Origin: Alienimonas sp043951915
Lineage (GTDB): Bacteria > Planctomycetota > Planctomycetia > Planctomycetales > Planctomycetaceae
Direction: 5' to 3'
Length of the DNA stretch: 12,799 nt
Assembly: GCF_043951915.1 (NCBI RefSeq)
Contig: NZ_JBINJD010000142.1
Coordinates: 1 to 12,799 of the forward strand
Shown: positions 1 through 7,719 of the stretch, one piece after another
Position numbering within the stretch: position 1 is the first letter of the stretch
Layout: each line of letters starts with the position of its first letter
The notes under the pieces: model-generated
Told to the model about the DNA's origin: nothing
What the model saw: only the letters and a program-made list of their open reading frames with translations
Databases searched by the model: none
Position numbers and translations under genes: made by a program

Positions 1-1291
1 TCCGGTTGCGGCCCGGGGCGGCGGCCCCCGCGGACGGGCCGCCGCCGCGGAGGCTCTCGGCGAGTCCGGCCAGGTCGTCCAGATCGCCCAGCGTGGCCGC
101 CCGTACCAGCGCCGCCTCGGCCAGCGCCCGACCGAACGTCACTCGCTGCATGCGGAGCTTCGCCTCGGAGAGCAACTGCACCGCCGCGAGCGTCGTCTGC
201 ACGCCCCAGCCCTGCGCCTGCTCCGCGAGCTGCGGCCGGAACTCCTCGCTGACGCCCAGCAGCGGCACGCCGTCGGCCCCAGCCGCGAGGATCATCAGGT
301 CCCGCAGGTAGCCGACGAGCTGGTCGATCAGTTCGTCGAGCTGCACCCCGTCGCCGATCGCGGCCTCCAGCTCCGCCAGCGCCCCGGCCGGGTCGCCGTT
401 CACGCAGCAGCCGACCAGCGCGACCAGCCGGTCGTCCGAGGCGGTGCCGAACAGCCGGTGGACCTCGTCGGCGGTGATCTTCTCCCCGCCGAAGCTGAGG
501 AGTTGATCGAACAGGCTCTGCGAGTCGCGCATCGACCCCGCGGCCCGGCGTGCAACCAGTTCGAGGGCCGGCTGTTCGACCTCGTACCCTTCGGCCTCCG
601 CGATCGCGGCGAGCCGCTGGATGATGTTCTGGACGTGAACCGTGGCGAAGTCGAACCGCTGCACGCGCGACAGGATCGTGTCCGGCAACTTGTTCGGTTC
701 GGTGGTGCAGAACACGAACTTCACCCCGGCCGGCGGCTCCTCCAGGGTCTTCAGCAGCGCGTTGAACGCCGCCTTGGACAGCATGTGCACCTCGTCGATG
801 ATGTAGACCTTGAAGCGGGCCCGCATCGGCTTGACGGTGACGTTGCCGCGGAGGTCGCGGATGTGGTCCACGCCGTTGTTGCTGGCGCCGTCGATCTCCA
901 ATACGTCGACGTCGTTGCCCTCGGAGACCGCCTCGCAGATCTCGCAGTGATTGCACGGCACCCCGGCGTTCGGGCCGTCCTTCGGGGCGTTCGGGCAGTT
1001 CAGGGCCTTGGCGAAGATGCGGGCCGTGGAGGTCTTCCCCACCCCGCGGGCGCCGGTGAACAGGTAGGCGTGGGCCACCCGCCCGGCGGCGATCGCGTTC
1101 GTCAGCGCCCGGGCGACGTGCCCCTGCCCGATCACCTCCGCGAACGTCTGCGGCCGGTAGCGCCGGGCCAGCACGGTGTAGTGCTTGCCGCCCGACTTAC
1201 CGTTCCCGCCGGCCGCCCCGGCGGGGTCGGCTTCGTCCGAGTGCACAGGGTCGGCGAGCGGCGGATCGGCGAGCAGCGGGCTGTCGGCCAT
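1..1291 (-). CDS. dnaX: DNA polymerase III subunit gamma/tau (5' part; runs off the window start)
   Basis: ATPase subunit of the replicative clamp loader, which opens and loads the beta sliding clamp; cytoplasmic. I translated 430 codons from the ATG at 1291 to the edge. Visible: a start-proximal LARRYRPQTFAEVIGQ (residues 41-56), Walker A GARGVGKTS (80-88), four zinc-ligand cysteines C99, C113, C116 and C119, Walker B IIDEVH (164-169), a sensor 1 region TTEPNKLPDTILSR (196-209) and a sensor 2 GSMRDSQSL (252-260), then the helical domain III to residue 415. A Gly/Ala-rich linker begins at the edge, so the C-terminal tau part is missing. An in-frame stop lies upstream of the ATG, so this is the first ATG. 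The first 36 residues are an Asp/Pro/Gly-rich extension absent from most homologues. The usual LSRCQRF is LSRVQRF here, an apparent Cys-to-Val change at 210. No programmed frameshift site can be judged from this part. Confidence 0.97.
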   Translation of the reverse strand, partial: MADSPLLADPPLADPVHSDEADPAGAAGGNGKSGGKHYTVLARRYRPQTFAEVIGQGHVARALTNAIAAGRVAHAYLFTGARGVGKTSTARIFAKALNCPNAPKDGPNAGVPCNHCEICEAVSEGNDVDVLEIDGASNNGVDHIRDLRGNVTVKPMRARFKVYIIDEVHMLSKAAFNALLKTLEEPPAGVKFVFCTTEPNKLPDTILSRVQRFDFATVHVQNIIQRLAAIAEAEGYEVEQPALELVARRAAGSMRDSQSLFDQLLSFGGEKITADEVHRLFGTASDDRLVALVGCCVNGDPAGALAELEAAIGDGVQLDELIDQLVGYLRDLMILAAGADGVPLLGVSEEFRPQLAEQAQGWGVQTTLAAVQLLSEAKLRMQRVTFGRALAEAALVRAATLGDLDDLAGLAESLRGGGPSAGAAAPGRNR

Positions 1292-1403
1292 GTCGGAATG
1301 GAGCGGGGGCGAACGCGGGGCCGCATCCTAGTCCCCCGATCGACGCTCGGGCAGGCGAACTCCGGCGTGAGCCGCACCGGGCCCGCCGACGTTACGCCGG
1401 CCG

Positions 1404-2240
1404 ATGTCCGCCCGCCCGCTACCGCAGCTGCCCGAACCGTGGACGGTCGGGGAACTCCGCTGGCCCGCCGGGCGGGACGCCGCGATCCGGTGGGAAGGCC
1501 ACGGCGGGACCGTCCGCGTCGTCCCCTCACGGGTCGACGACGCGGAGTTGCTGGGCCTGATCCGCCGATACCGGGCCCGCGTACCGGCGGACCGTCAAAC
1601 CGGATGGCCGACATTCTGCCTCCGCGTCGCGCTCCCGCTGGTCCGCTGCGAAACGCCCCACCGGCCGCTGCGGTCTTGGGAGCGGATCAGCGACGGCAGC
1701 CCCTCGGCCGCTGCCGTCTTCGTCGTCGTTCTGGCTGGCGAACTCTTCGGTCTGGCCCTGCAACTTCTCACCGGCAAAGCCGGATGGCTGTTACTCGGCC
1801 CGGCCCTGACAGTGGCGGGCCTGATGACGGCCGGCGCCCTGCGGCGGTTCAGCCGGCCCCGGATTCAGTACGCCCCGCCAGGCGAGACCCGGGCGACGCT
1901 GCTCACGCTCGGCTATTTCATGGCCTTTCTGCTCATCATCCCGGCTGCCGCCCAGCTGCGCCTGTGGGCGGGTTGGCCGCGGGGAGCCTTCTTCTGGATC
2001 GCGTTCGGCCTCTGTGCGGTCTCCGGCGGCGCCCTGACGGGGTTGCTCCGTCCGCACGTCCGCCGCATGGAGTCGTTCCGAAAAACGGCGGAGGCGGACG
2101 CCGTCGAGGAATGGGACGCCCTGCACGCCGACCCGCAGCGGGAGCCGCGGTGGCACGGCGCACTGCGGGGCGCCGAGGGCACGCCCCCAATGCAAAGCGA
2201 CCCGGACGCTGGGAGCGTCCGGGTCGCTGAGAGTTGCTGA
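1404..2240 (+). CDS. Hypothetical four-helix membrane protein
   Basis: Not recognised. The 278-residue product has a soluble N-terminal region of about 95 residues containing WTVGELRWPAGRDAAIRW, then four hydrophobic segments at about 100-122, 126-146, 163-186 and 194-215, and a charged C-terminal tail rich in Glu, Asp and Arg. Helices 1-2 and 3-4 form two hairpins separated by a short basic loop (RRFSRPRIQY), which suggests an inner-membrane protein with both ends in the cytoplasm (inference). It is divergent from dnaX with a 112-nt gap and convergent with the secreted protein gene at 2263. No Shine-Dalgarno sequence precedes the ATG. The last 14 codons lie on a perfect hairpin (2196-2228), so the tail after about residue 264 may be a read-through of a terminator rather than selected protein sequence. 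Coding is supported by the clean hydrophobic pattern, while the overlapping frames give Arg/Pro-rich products. Confidence 0.72.
   Translation: MSARPLPQLPEPWTVGELRWPAGRDAAIRWEGHGGTVRVVPSRVDDAELLGLIRRYRARVPADRQTGWPTFCLRVALPLVRCETPHRPLRSWERISDGSPSAAAVFVVVLAGELFGLALQLLTGKAGWLLLGPALTVAGLMTAGALRRFSRPRIQYAPPGETRATLLTLGYFMAFLLIIPAAAQLRLWAGWPRGAFFWIAFGLCAVSGGALTGLLRPHVRRMESFRKTAEADAVEEWDALHADPQREPRWHGALRGAEGTPPMQSDPDAGSVRVAESC
2196..2228. terminator. Perfect 14-bp hairpin, probable bidirectional terminator
   Basis: Left arm AGCGACCCGGACGC (2196-2209), 5-nt loop TGGGA, right arm GCGTCCGGGTCGCT (2215-2228), with no mismatch. It lies between two convergent genes, inside the last codons of the plus-strand gene and 35 nt past the stop of the minus-strand gene. 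No T-tract follows on either strand, so it is not a canonical intrinsic terminator. It could instead be a 3' stability or Rho-associated stem. Confidence 0.6.
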
Positions 2241-2262
2241 GAACTGAGGGTTCGCTCGGGCC

Positions 2263-3237
2263 TCACCGCAGCATCGTCACCGGGAACAGGCGGGCGGCAC
2301 GGCTGGAGCGATCGAATCCGGCCTGCGGCATGCCGGGCAGAGCGGGGCCGTCGAAGCCGGCATTGGGCCCCTCGTACCGCGGCGGGGCCGGGGCGGGACG
2401 GTAGGAATCGCGGCTGGGCACGGGACGGAAGGAGTCGTTCTCCCGCGACCGCGGCGGCAGCGGGGTGACCGGGAAATCGTAAAGTCCGCCGGAGCTGCGC
2501 CCCGGGCGGCCCGAGCCCCCGGCGGGGGCGATCGGCCCGGAGTTCGGGGCGACGGCGCCGCGGCTGGGGCCGTAGTAGACGCCGCCGTGCTCGCCCTCGC
2601 CCTGGTACTCGAATCCGGGCGGCACCGCGCCGGGGACGGTTCGCCCGCCGTCCCACGCCGGGGCCGAAGGAGCGGGACGGTACGGTTCGCTCCGCGGCGG
2701 GACGACCGCCGGCGGCCCGACCCGCACCGGACCGGGTCCGACCGACGGCCGCCCGACGATCGCCGGGTGCGGAGCGCCGCCGTGCAGGACGATCGGGACG
2801 GCCCGCAGGTCCTCCACCTCGTCCTCCAGATCCTCGAAGCAGTCTTCGATGTCGTCGGCGAAGTCGTCGGCGGCCTTCCGGGCGCCGCGAGCCGGGCCGC
2901 GGCGGGCCAGCCGGTCCTCCTGCTTGTCCAGGGACTCGATCAGCCCCTCCAGATGATGCAGACACCGCTTCGCCCCGGCGACGTCGCCCACAGCGAGTTG
3001 CACCTCGACCTGATGGGCTTCCGCAGCGATCGCGTTGGCGGTGTCGGCGAAGGCGAAGTAGTCCGGCAGCGGGACCGAGGAGCCGAACCGCGCGGCGGCG
3101 AGCGCATGCTGCTCCACCGCGGCGGCCAAGCGGGTCGCCTTGGCGATGTCGCCGTCCCCGGCCGAGGCGGCGGGCAGCGGGGCCGCACACGCCGCCGCGG
3201 CGGCCACGACGAACGGGGAGAACTGGCGGAAACGCAT
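2263..3237 (-). CDS. Secreted protein with helical N-half and YRPAP-repeat Pro-rich tail
   Basis: Function unknown. I start at the ATG at 3237 because it opens directly on a signal peptide: MRFRQF, a hydrophobic Ala-rich core (residues 9-24) and a probable cleavage after ASA (26). Longer in-frame starts would bury it behind 42 Arg/Pro-rich residues. The 324-residue product then has an amphipathic helical region (about 30-112) with a conserved-looking HQVEVQLAVGDVAGAKRCLHHLEGLIESLDKQEDRL, a very acidic stretch (about 123-144: DDFADDIEDCFEDLEDEVED) and a long disordered-looking Pro/Gly/Arg tail. The tail carries three copies of an aromatic-Arg-Pro motif (PYRPAPS near 186, SFRPVPS near 269, SYRPAPA near 278). 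Two cysteines lie in the mature region (92, 133). The tail suggests a cell-envelope or surface-associated role (inference). It is divergent from the esterase gene. Confidence 0.8.
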   Translation of the reverse strand: MRFRQFSPFVVAAAAACAAPLPAASAGDGDIAKATRLAAAVEQHALAAARFGSSVPLPDYFAFADTANAIAAEAHQVEVQLAVGDVAGAKRCLHHLEGLIESLDKQEDRLARRGPARGARKAADDFADDIEDCFEDLEDEVEDLRAVPIVLHGGAPHPAIVGRPSVGPGPVRVGPPAVVPPRSEPYRPAPSAPAWDGGRTVPGAVPPGFEYQGEGEHGGVYYGPSRGAVAPNSGPIAPAGGSGRPGRSSGGLYDFPVTPLPPRSRENDSFRPVPSRDSYRPAPAPPRYEGPNAGFDGPALPGMPQAGFDRSSRAARLFPVTMLR

Positions 3238-3497
3238 CGATCGGCGACCGTTCGGGGGATTGAAAGGGAACGCGGCGGGAGCGGCCCGGCCGACAGTGTA
3301 ACCTGTCCGGGCGGCGTGATTCGCAACCGAAGTGCGTCGCCAATCTCGTGCCCGCCCGACCAAATCTCCCGCAAGCTCCTGTCGAGATTTGACTTAGAGC
3401 AAATCGCCTCGCGCCAGTCGAGCCCTCGGAACCGTCGCGGGTGCGCCACAGCGCCGTCAAAGCGACCACACGCCGTCCTTCGTTGTCAAACCGATTC
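3238..3497. promoter_or_regulatory. Divergent promoter region with repeated CAAATC/GATTTG boxes
   Basis: This spacer separates the minus-strand secreted-protein gene from the plus-strand esterase gene and must hold both promoters. It contains an AT-richer island near 3380-3405. CAAATCTC at 3361-3368 and GAGATTTG at 3384-3391 are perfect inverted copies. GATTTG (3386-3391) pairs again with CAAATC at 3400-3405. A TTGACT at 3389-3394 resembles a -35 element on the plus strand, but I see no matching -10. Operator function is inference. Confidence 0.35.
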
Positions 3498-4241
3498 ATG
3501 CCCGCCTCCGTCGCCCAATCCACCTCCGAGCACGCCGGACTGATCGTCCGCACCGTCGGCCCGCCGCCGGGCGAACCGGTGAAGGCCGCGGCCGTGCTCT
3601 GCCACGGCTTCGGCGCTCCCGGCACCGACCTCGTCGGGCTGGCGGCGGAGTTGTTCCGCGCCCGGCCGACGCTGGCGGGCCGGGTCCGCGTGCACTTCCC
3701 CGCCGCCCCGCACGACCTGGCGTCCATGGGCATGCCGGGGGCCCGGGCCTGGTGGATGCTGGACATGAACCGCCTCAACCTCCCGCCGAAACAGCGGGTC
3801 GGGGCGTTACGGCGGGAACGCCCGACGGGCCTGGACGCTCTCCGGACTCAACTGGACTCCGCCATTGACTCCATCCTGACTTCCGACGGACTCTCCTCCG
3901 AGAGTCTGGTCGTCGGCGGCTTCTCCCAGGGGTCGATGCTCACGACCGACTACGCCCTGCGGACCGAGGGGGAACTCGGCGGGCTGGCGATCCTCAGTGG
4001 GGCGCTCGTGGCGGAGGACGATTGGAGCGGGTGGGCGCGATCCTGCCCGACGCGGCGGGTGTTCCAGTCGCACGGCACGGCCGACGCGATCCTGCCGTTC
4101 GCCAGCGGCGAGGCATTACGCGATCTGCTGAGCGACGCCGGCCACACGGTGCGGTTCGAAGCGTTCCCCGGCCCGCACACGATCCCGCCGGTGGCCCTGG
4201 AGGGCCTCGCGGACCTGCTGGAGGCCGCCTGCGAGGCCTGA
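3498..4241 (+). CDS. Alpha/beta-hydrolase, carboxylesterase/lysophospholipase family (COG0400-like)
   Basis: Predicted serine esterase that hydrolyses a carboxylic or lysophospholipid ester; probably cytoplasmic because no signal peptide is seen. The 247-residue length is a little above the roughly 200-230 usual for the family. Family signatures: the oxyanion loop LCHGFGAPGTD (34-44), the nucleophile elbow GFSQG with Ser143, the acid in SHGTAD (Asp196), and the base in FPGPHTIP (His227). A Trp-rich WWMLD (85-89) sits where the family has its substrate-pocket loop. I prefer the ATG at 3498. An earlier ATG at 3441 would add 19 basic residues with no family match. No Shine-Dalgarno sequence precedes either. 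It looks monocistronic, with a hairpin just after its stop. The in vivo substrate cannot be told from sequence. Confidence 0.9.
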   Translation: MPASVAQSTSEHAGLIVRTVGPPPGEPVKAAAVLCHGFGAPGTDLVGLAAELFRARPTLAGRVRVHFPAAPHDLASMGMPGARAWWMLDMNRLNLPPKQRVGALRRERPTGLDALRTQLDSAIDSILTSDGLSSESLVVGGFSQGSMLTTDYALRTEGELGGLAILSGALVAEDDWSGWARSCPTRRVFQSHGTADAILPFASGEALRDLLSDAGHTVRFEAFPGPHTIPPVALEGLADLLEAACEA

Positions 4242-4246
4242 GGAGC

Positions 4247-4268
4247 CGCTCGCCGGGGCGGCGGAGCG
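4247..4268 (+). terminator. Hairpin after the esterase gene
   Basis: CGCTCGCC (4247-4254), loop GGGGC, then GGC-G-GAGCG (4260-4268): eight pairs with one bulged G. It begins 6 nt after the esterase stop codon. No T-tract follows (a G-rich run does), so it is a terminator-like stem rather than a canonical intrinsic terminator. Confidence 0.45.
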
Positions 4269-4361
4269 AAGGGGGCGGGAAATCGCTCCCCGCGCCGCCG
4301 GTGTCGGCCGACGTAGCCTCTCTGTATTCTTCCGCCCCGCCTCCCCCCGGACCGCCCCGCT

Positions 4362-6623
4362 TTGCGTCGCCCGCCGTTCCCGCCGCTCGCCGCGTTGCTG
4401 ATCGCCTGCGCGACGGCCTGCGGTCCGGGCGCCGCCGTCGGCCAGACCGACGCCCCCTCCGCCGGCGTCGGCGGGTTCGTCCGACCGGGGGCCTGGGCGC
4501 CGCTGCGGATCGGAGCCGCGGAAGACGCTTCTATCGAGAGGGCGGTAACCGTCGAGGTGACGGACGGCGACGGCCTCACCCTGGTTCGCACCGTCCCCGC
4601 CGCGAACGGAACGGCGCTGATCCAGGCGGGGCGGGCCGAATCGAAGATCCGCTACTCCAGCGAGAACGGCAACGCGGCCGGCACCCTGCGGCCCGGCGAG
4701 GACTTCACCGTACTCGCCCCGGACGAACGGCTGTGGGCGGCGGTGCGACTGCCGGCGGCCCTCTCAAGGAGCCCGGAGGACGACGCCGGACCGCTGGACC
4801 GCCCCGGCCGGCCGGTGCGGATCGCGGCGTTCGAGCGGGCCGAGGAACTGCCGCACATCCCCGGCGCCCTGAGCACGGTGCGGACGCTGCTGATCGAGGC
4901 GAACGACTGGCCGGAGCGGGACGACTTCCTCCGCCGATACGTCGCCGACGGGGGGCATCTCATCGTCAGCCTCTCCGCGACGGGGGAACTGCCGGACTGG
5001 ATTCCGTTGACGCCGGGCGCCCCGGTCCCGCTGACGGCCCGGACGGCGCTGGAACGACTGGCGAAGGCCGGCAGCGGTCGGGGGACCGCGGCCGTCATCA
5101 ACCGTCTGGTGCCGGCCTCGGTGCGGCCGCTGGACGCGGCGGAGGTCGCCGCGGCGGACGGCCGCGTGCTGGCGACCGGCGACGGCGGGGCGCTGGTCGC
5201 GGAACTGCCGATCGGCTTCGGCCGAGCGACGGTTGTGGCCGCCTCGCTCCATGAGCCCCCGCTGAGCGGCTGGGGCGGGCTGCCCCCCTTCCTGCTGGAA
5301 CTGACCCGCAAGGCTCCCGGCGGAGCCGGCCCCGGCGACCGGGCGTCCACCGGCGAGATGGCCGATCAGGTGTACGGAGCGCTGGAGGCGGACGTGCCCG
5401 CCGGCTCCTCCCCCGGGACGGTGGGCGTCTGGGCGCTGGCGCTGCTGGTCGTCGTCGGGCCGCTGGACTATCTCCTCGTGCACCGCCTGCTGAACCGACC
5501 GGCGCTGACCTGGGTCACGCTGCCGCTCTGGCTGGGCGGGGCGACGGCGCTGGCGCTGTGGGGAACGGCCGAAGCCGACCCGACGCCGCGACGACTGGAA
5601 CTGCTGGACGTCGACGTCGCCGCGGACCGCGTCCGCGGCTCCGCCTGGGCGACCGTACCCGCCCCGGAGGCGGGCCGCCTGACGGTGGGCTTCCGGCCGT
5701 CGGACCGGTTCGCCGGAGGAGTGCAAGACGCCCGCCTCGGCTATGCCGCGGAGCCGGGCGCGACGTTCGGCGGACTGTACCGCGGCGGCGGCGTCGGGCT
5801 GGCGCCGGGCGGGTACGAGATCGCGGGGACCGAGGCCCGCGGCGTGCCGCTGCCCGAACGCTCCGCGAAGCGGTTCCGCCTCGACTGGACCGGCCCCGCC
5901 GACGGCGCGATCGCCGGCGAGCTGGTCGCCGAGGACGGAGCGTTGGGCGGGAGCGTGTCGCACACGCTCCCGGGGGCGCTGTCGGACTTCTTCCTCGTCT
6001 ACCGGGGCCGCGTCTACCGCCCGGACCCGGAGCGGGCCGGCGACGACGGACCGGGCGGAACGGCGCTGCGGGCCGACGGCGCCCTGCCGGCGGGGGCGGC
6101 GTGGCGACCGGACGGCCCGGGCGTGGTCCGCCGGGACCTGCGCGGGTTCCTCACGCAGGTGCGGGAGGTCCGCGAGGGGCCGGAGCCGCTGAGCCGGGAC
6201 CCCGACGACCCCCTGAACCTCGACGCCACCCGGCGGCTGGTCTACACCCGCTACGCCGCCCGCAGCCGGGACTTCGGCGTGATCCTGCCGGCCCTGTCGC
6301 TGTACGCCCAGTCCGGCGGCGAGACCTTCACCGGGCTCTCCAACGCCGAGCTGGAGGGGCTGGACCTTTCCGCCCTGGCGAACAGCGGGCGGGCGCTGCT
6401 GTTCGGGCGACTGGACGCCCCCGTAACCGACCTGGAGGCGACCTTCGGCGAACCGCTCCCCGCGGACGGGCCGACGGTGACGTACGTCCGGGCGATCCTG
6501 CCCGTCGAAGAACGCGGGGGCGCCGCCGCCGCGGCCCCGCCCGGCGGCCCGGTGCGACTCGACCCCGACGCCGAGGCCGCCCCCCTGCCCCGCCGCCGCC
6601 CGCTTGGACTCGGTGCCGAATGA
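4362..6623 (+). CDS. Large exported/membrane protein (GPLDYxLVHRLL type), partner of the ABC ATPase
   Basis: Function not established. The only plausible start is the TTG at 4362: an in-frame TAG lies at 4314, no ATG or GTG lies between, and the first residues form a signal sequence (MRRPPFPPLAALLIAC). L-I-A-C16 fits a lipobox; signal-peptidase-I cleavage near AVGQ (25-28) is the alternative. The 753 residues show an extracytoplasmic N-terminal region whose segment at about 165-210 (RTLLIEANDWPERDDFLRRYVADGGHLIVSLSA) resembles the GATase-like/DUF4350-type fold of ABC-associated proteins (inference). Two membrane segments follow at about 354-377 and 381-400 around GPLDYLLVHRLLNRP, then a long beta-rich C-terminal region and an Ala/Pro-rich end. 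The ABC ATPase gene overlaps its 3' end, which argues for co-transcription and a shared complex. It may supply the membrane part of the transporter or act as an accessory. Confidence 0.82.
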   Translation: MRRPPFPPLAALLIACATACGPGAAVGQTDAPSAGVGGFVRPGAWAPLRIGAAEDASIERAVTVEVTDGDGLTLVRTVPAANGTALIQAGRAESKIRYSSENGNAAGTLRPGEDFTVLAPDERLWAAVRLPAALSRSPEDDAGPLDRPGRPVRIAAFERAEELPHIPGALSTVRTLLIEANDWPERDDFLRRYVADGGHLIVSLSATGELPDWIPLTPGAPVPLTARTALERLAKAGSGRGTAAVINRLVPASVRPLDAAEVAAADGRVLATGDGGALVAELPIGFGRATVVAASLHEPPLSGWGGLPPFLLELTRKAPGGAGPGDRASTGEMADQVYGALEADVPAGSSPGTVGVWALALLVVVGPLDYLLVHRLLNRPALTWVTLPLWLGGATALALWGTAEADPTPRRLELLDVDVAADRVRGSAWATVPAPEAGRLTVGFRPSDRFAGGVQDARLGYAAEPGATFGGLYRGGGVGLAPGGYEIAGTEARGVPLPERSAKRFRLDWTGPADGAIAGELVAEDGALGGSVSHTLPGALSDFFLVYRGRVYRPDPERAGDDGPGGTALRADGALPAGAAWRPDGPGVVRRDLRGFLTQVREVREGPEPLSRDPDDPLNLDATRRLVYTRYAARSRDFGVILPALSLYAQSGGETFTGLSNAELEGLDLSALANSGRALLFGRLDAPVTDLEATFGEPLPADGPTVTYVRAILPVEERGGAAAAAPPGGPVRLDPDAEAAPLPRRRPLGLGAE

Positions 6624-7614
6624 GCCCTCGGCCGCCCGCCCCGCACTCCCCCCGCTTTCCGCCCCGCCCGCTGATCGTCCCCCGGTGATCGAGACCAAAA
6701 AGCTGACCAAGCGTTACGGCGACCTGATCGCCGTGAACGAGATCGACCTCTCCCTGGCGGCGGGGGACGTGTTCGGCTTCATCGGCCCCAACGGGTCCGG
6801 GAAGACGACGACGATGCGGATGATCGCCACCCTGCTCGACCCGGACTACGGCGAGGCCTACGTCTGCGGGAAAAGCATCTACGGGAACAGCCGGGAGGTC
6901 CGCCGGTTGATCGGCTACATGCCGGACGCCTTCGGCGTGTACGAGGACATGACGGTGATGGAATACCTCGAGTTCTTCGCCGCCGCCTTCCGCATCGACG
7001 GCCCGGCCCGCCGCAAACGCTGCGAGGAGTGCCTCGAACTGGTCGATATGACCTTCAAACGAGACGCCTACGTCGACCAGCTCTCCCGCGGCCAGACCCA
7101 GCGGATTGGTCTGGCCCGCACGCTGCTCCACGAGCCGGAGGTGCTCCTCCTGGACGAACCGGCCTCTGGTCTGGACCCGCGGGCCCGGATCGAGATCCGC
7201 CGGCTGCTCCGTCGGTTGGGCGAGCTGAAGAAGACGGTGATCGTCTCCTCCCACATCCTGCCGGAGCTGGCGGACGTCTGCACCCGGGTGGGGATGATCG
7301 AGAAGGGCAACCTGCTGGTGGACGGCGACGTCCGCGAGGTGATGCGGAAGGCCCGGGAGAGCATCACGCTGCAGATCCGCGTGAAGGACCGCACGGAGGA
7401 CGCCGCCAAATTGCTGGAACAGGCTGACGAGGCGAAGTCCGTCACGGTCGACGGCGAAGGGACGATCAACGTCTCCCTGAAGCCCGGCGTGGAGGACTAC
7501 ACCGCCATCCCCCAAAGCCTGCTGGAGGCCGGCTTCGCCCCCACGCTGTTCCGTGAGGAAGAGGTGAACCTCGAAACGGCCTTCATGGAACTGACGAAGG
7601 GCGTGCAGCAGTAG
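6613..7614 (+). CDS. ABC transporter ATP-binding protein (ABC-2 type)
   Basis: Nucleotide-binding subunit of an ABC transporter; cytoplasmic face of the membrane. Numbering from the GTG at 6613 (333 residues): A-loop KRYGD near 34-38, Walker A GPNGSGKTT (58-66), signature LSRGQ (157-161), Walker B VLLLDEPASGLD (177-188), and H-loop SSH with His214. After residue 245 comes a C-terminal domain of the kind seen in ABC-2 exporters. Two departures: the Q-loop, usually GYMPQ, is GYMPD (Gln to Asp), and the signature has Arg for the usual second Gly (LSRGQ for LSGGQ). Start choice is open: GTG 6613 overlaps the upstream gene by 11 nt; TTG 6604 is also possible; GTG 6685 would begin exactly at the domain (MIETKKLTKRYG) and drop a Pro-rich leader. 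No permease gene follows, so the membrane partner is probably the upstream 753-residue protein or encoded elsewhere. Confidence 0.95.
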   Translation: MPNEPSAARPALPPLSAPPADRPPVIETKKLTKRYGDLIAVNEIDLSLAAGDVFGFIGPNGSGKTTTMRMIATLLDPDYGEAYVCGKSIYGNSREVRRLIGYMPDAFGVYEDMTVMEYLEFFAAAFRIDGPARRKRCEECLELVDMTFKRDAYVDQLSRGQTQRIGLARTLLHEPEVLLLDEPASGLDPRARIEIRRLLRRLGELKKTVIVSSHILPELADVCTRVGMIEKGNLLVDGDVREVMRKARESITLQIRVKDRTEDAAKLLEQADEAKSVTVDGEGTINVSLKPGVEDYTAIPQSLLEAGFAPTLFREEEVNLETAFMELTKGVQQ

Positions 7615-7647
7615 CGCCCCGGGCCGCCGATCCCGGCCTCGCGAACT

Positions 7648-7670
7648 AGCCGACCGGTCCTCCGGTCGCT
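7648..7670 (+). terminator. Hairpin after the ABC ATPase gene
   Basis: GACCGG (7652-7657), loop TCCT, CCGGTC (7662-7667), extended by AGC/GCT with one bulged C. It sits 33 nt after the ATPase stop and 49 nt before the next gene. No T-tract follows. It probably separates the ABC unit from the 64-aa gene. Confidence 0.5.
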
Positions 7671-7719
7671 ATCGTCCCGCGTTCCCGTCGACATCGTTCT
7701 GTGCCGCCCCCGTTCTGTC

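Noticed and set aside
458..2230. Long plus-strand ORF (590 codons) over dnaX and the next gene
   Set aside because: It is antisense to dnaX, whose minus-strand translation shows every clamp-loader motif, and then runs out of frame through the membrane protein gene. The product is Arg/Gly/Pro-rich with no recognisable domain.
3389..3417. TTGACT as a sigma-70 promoter
   Set aside because: There is no -10-like hexamer at 16-18 nt downstream, so it is noted only as part of the regulatory spacer.
1913..3778. Long minus-strand ORF (621 codons) across three genes
   Set aside because: It spans the esterase, a divergent spacer and parts of two other genes in the wrong frames; Arg-rich shadow.
4764..6710. 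Long minus-strand ORF (648 codons) opposite the 753-residue protein
   Set aside because: GC-rich third-position shadow. The plus-strand frame has a signal sequence, membrane helices and operon overlap, while this one is Arg/Gln/Gly-rich.
6328..7515. Minus-strand ORF (395 codons) opposite the ABC ATPase
   Set aside because: The plus strand encodes all ABC motifs in order; this is its complement.
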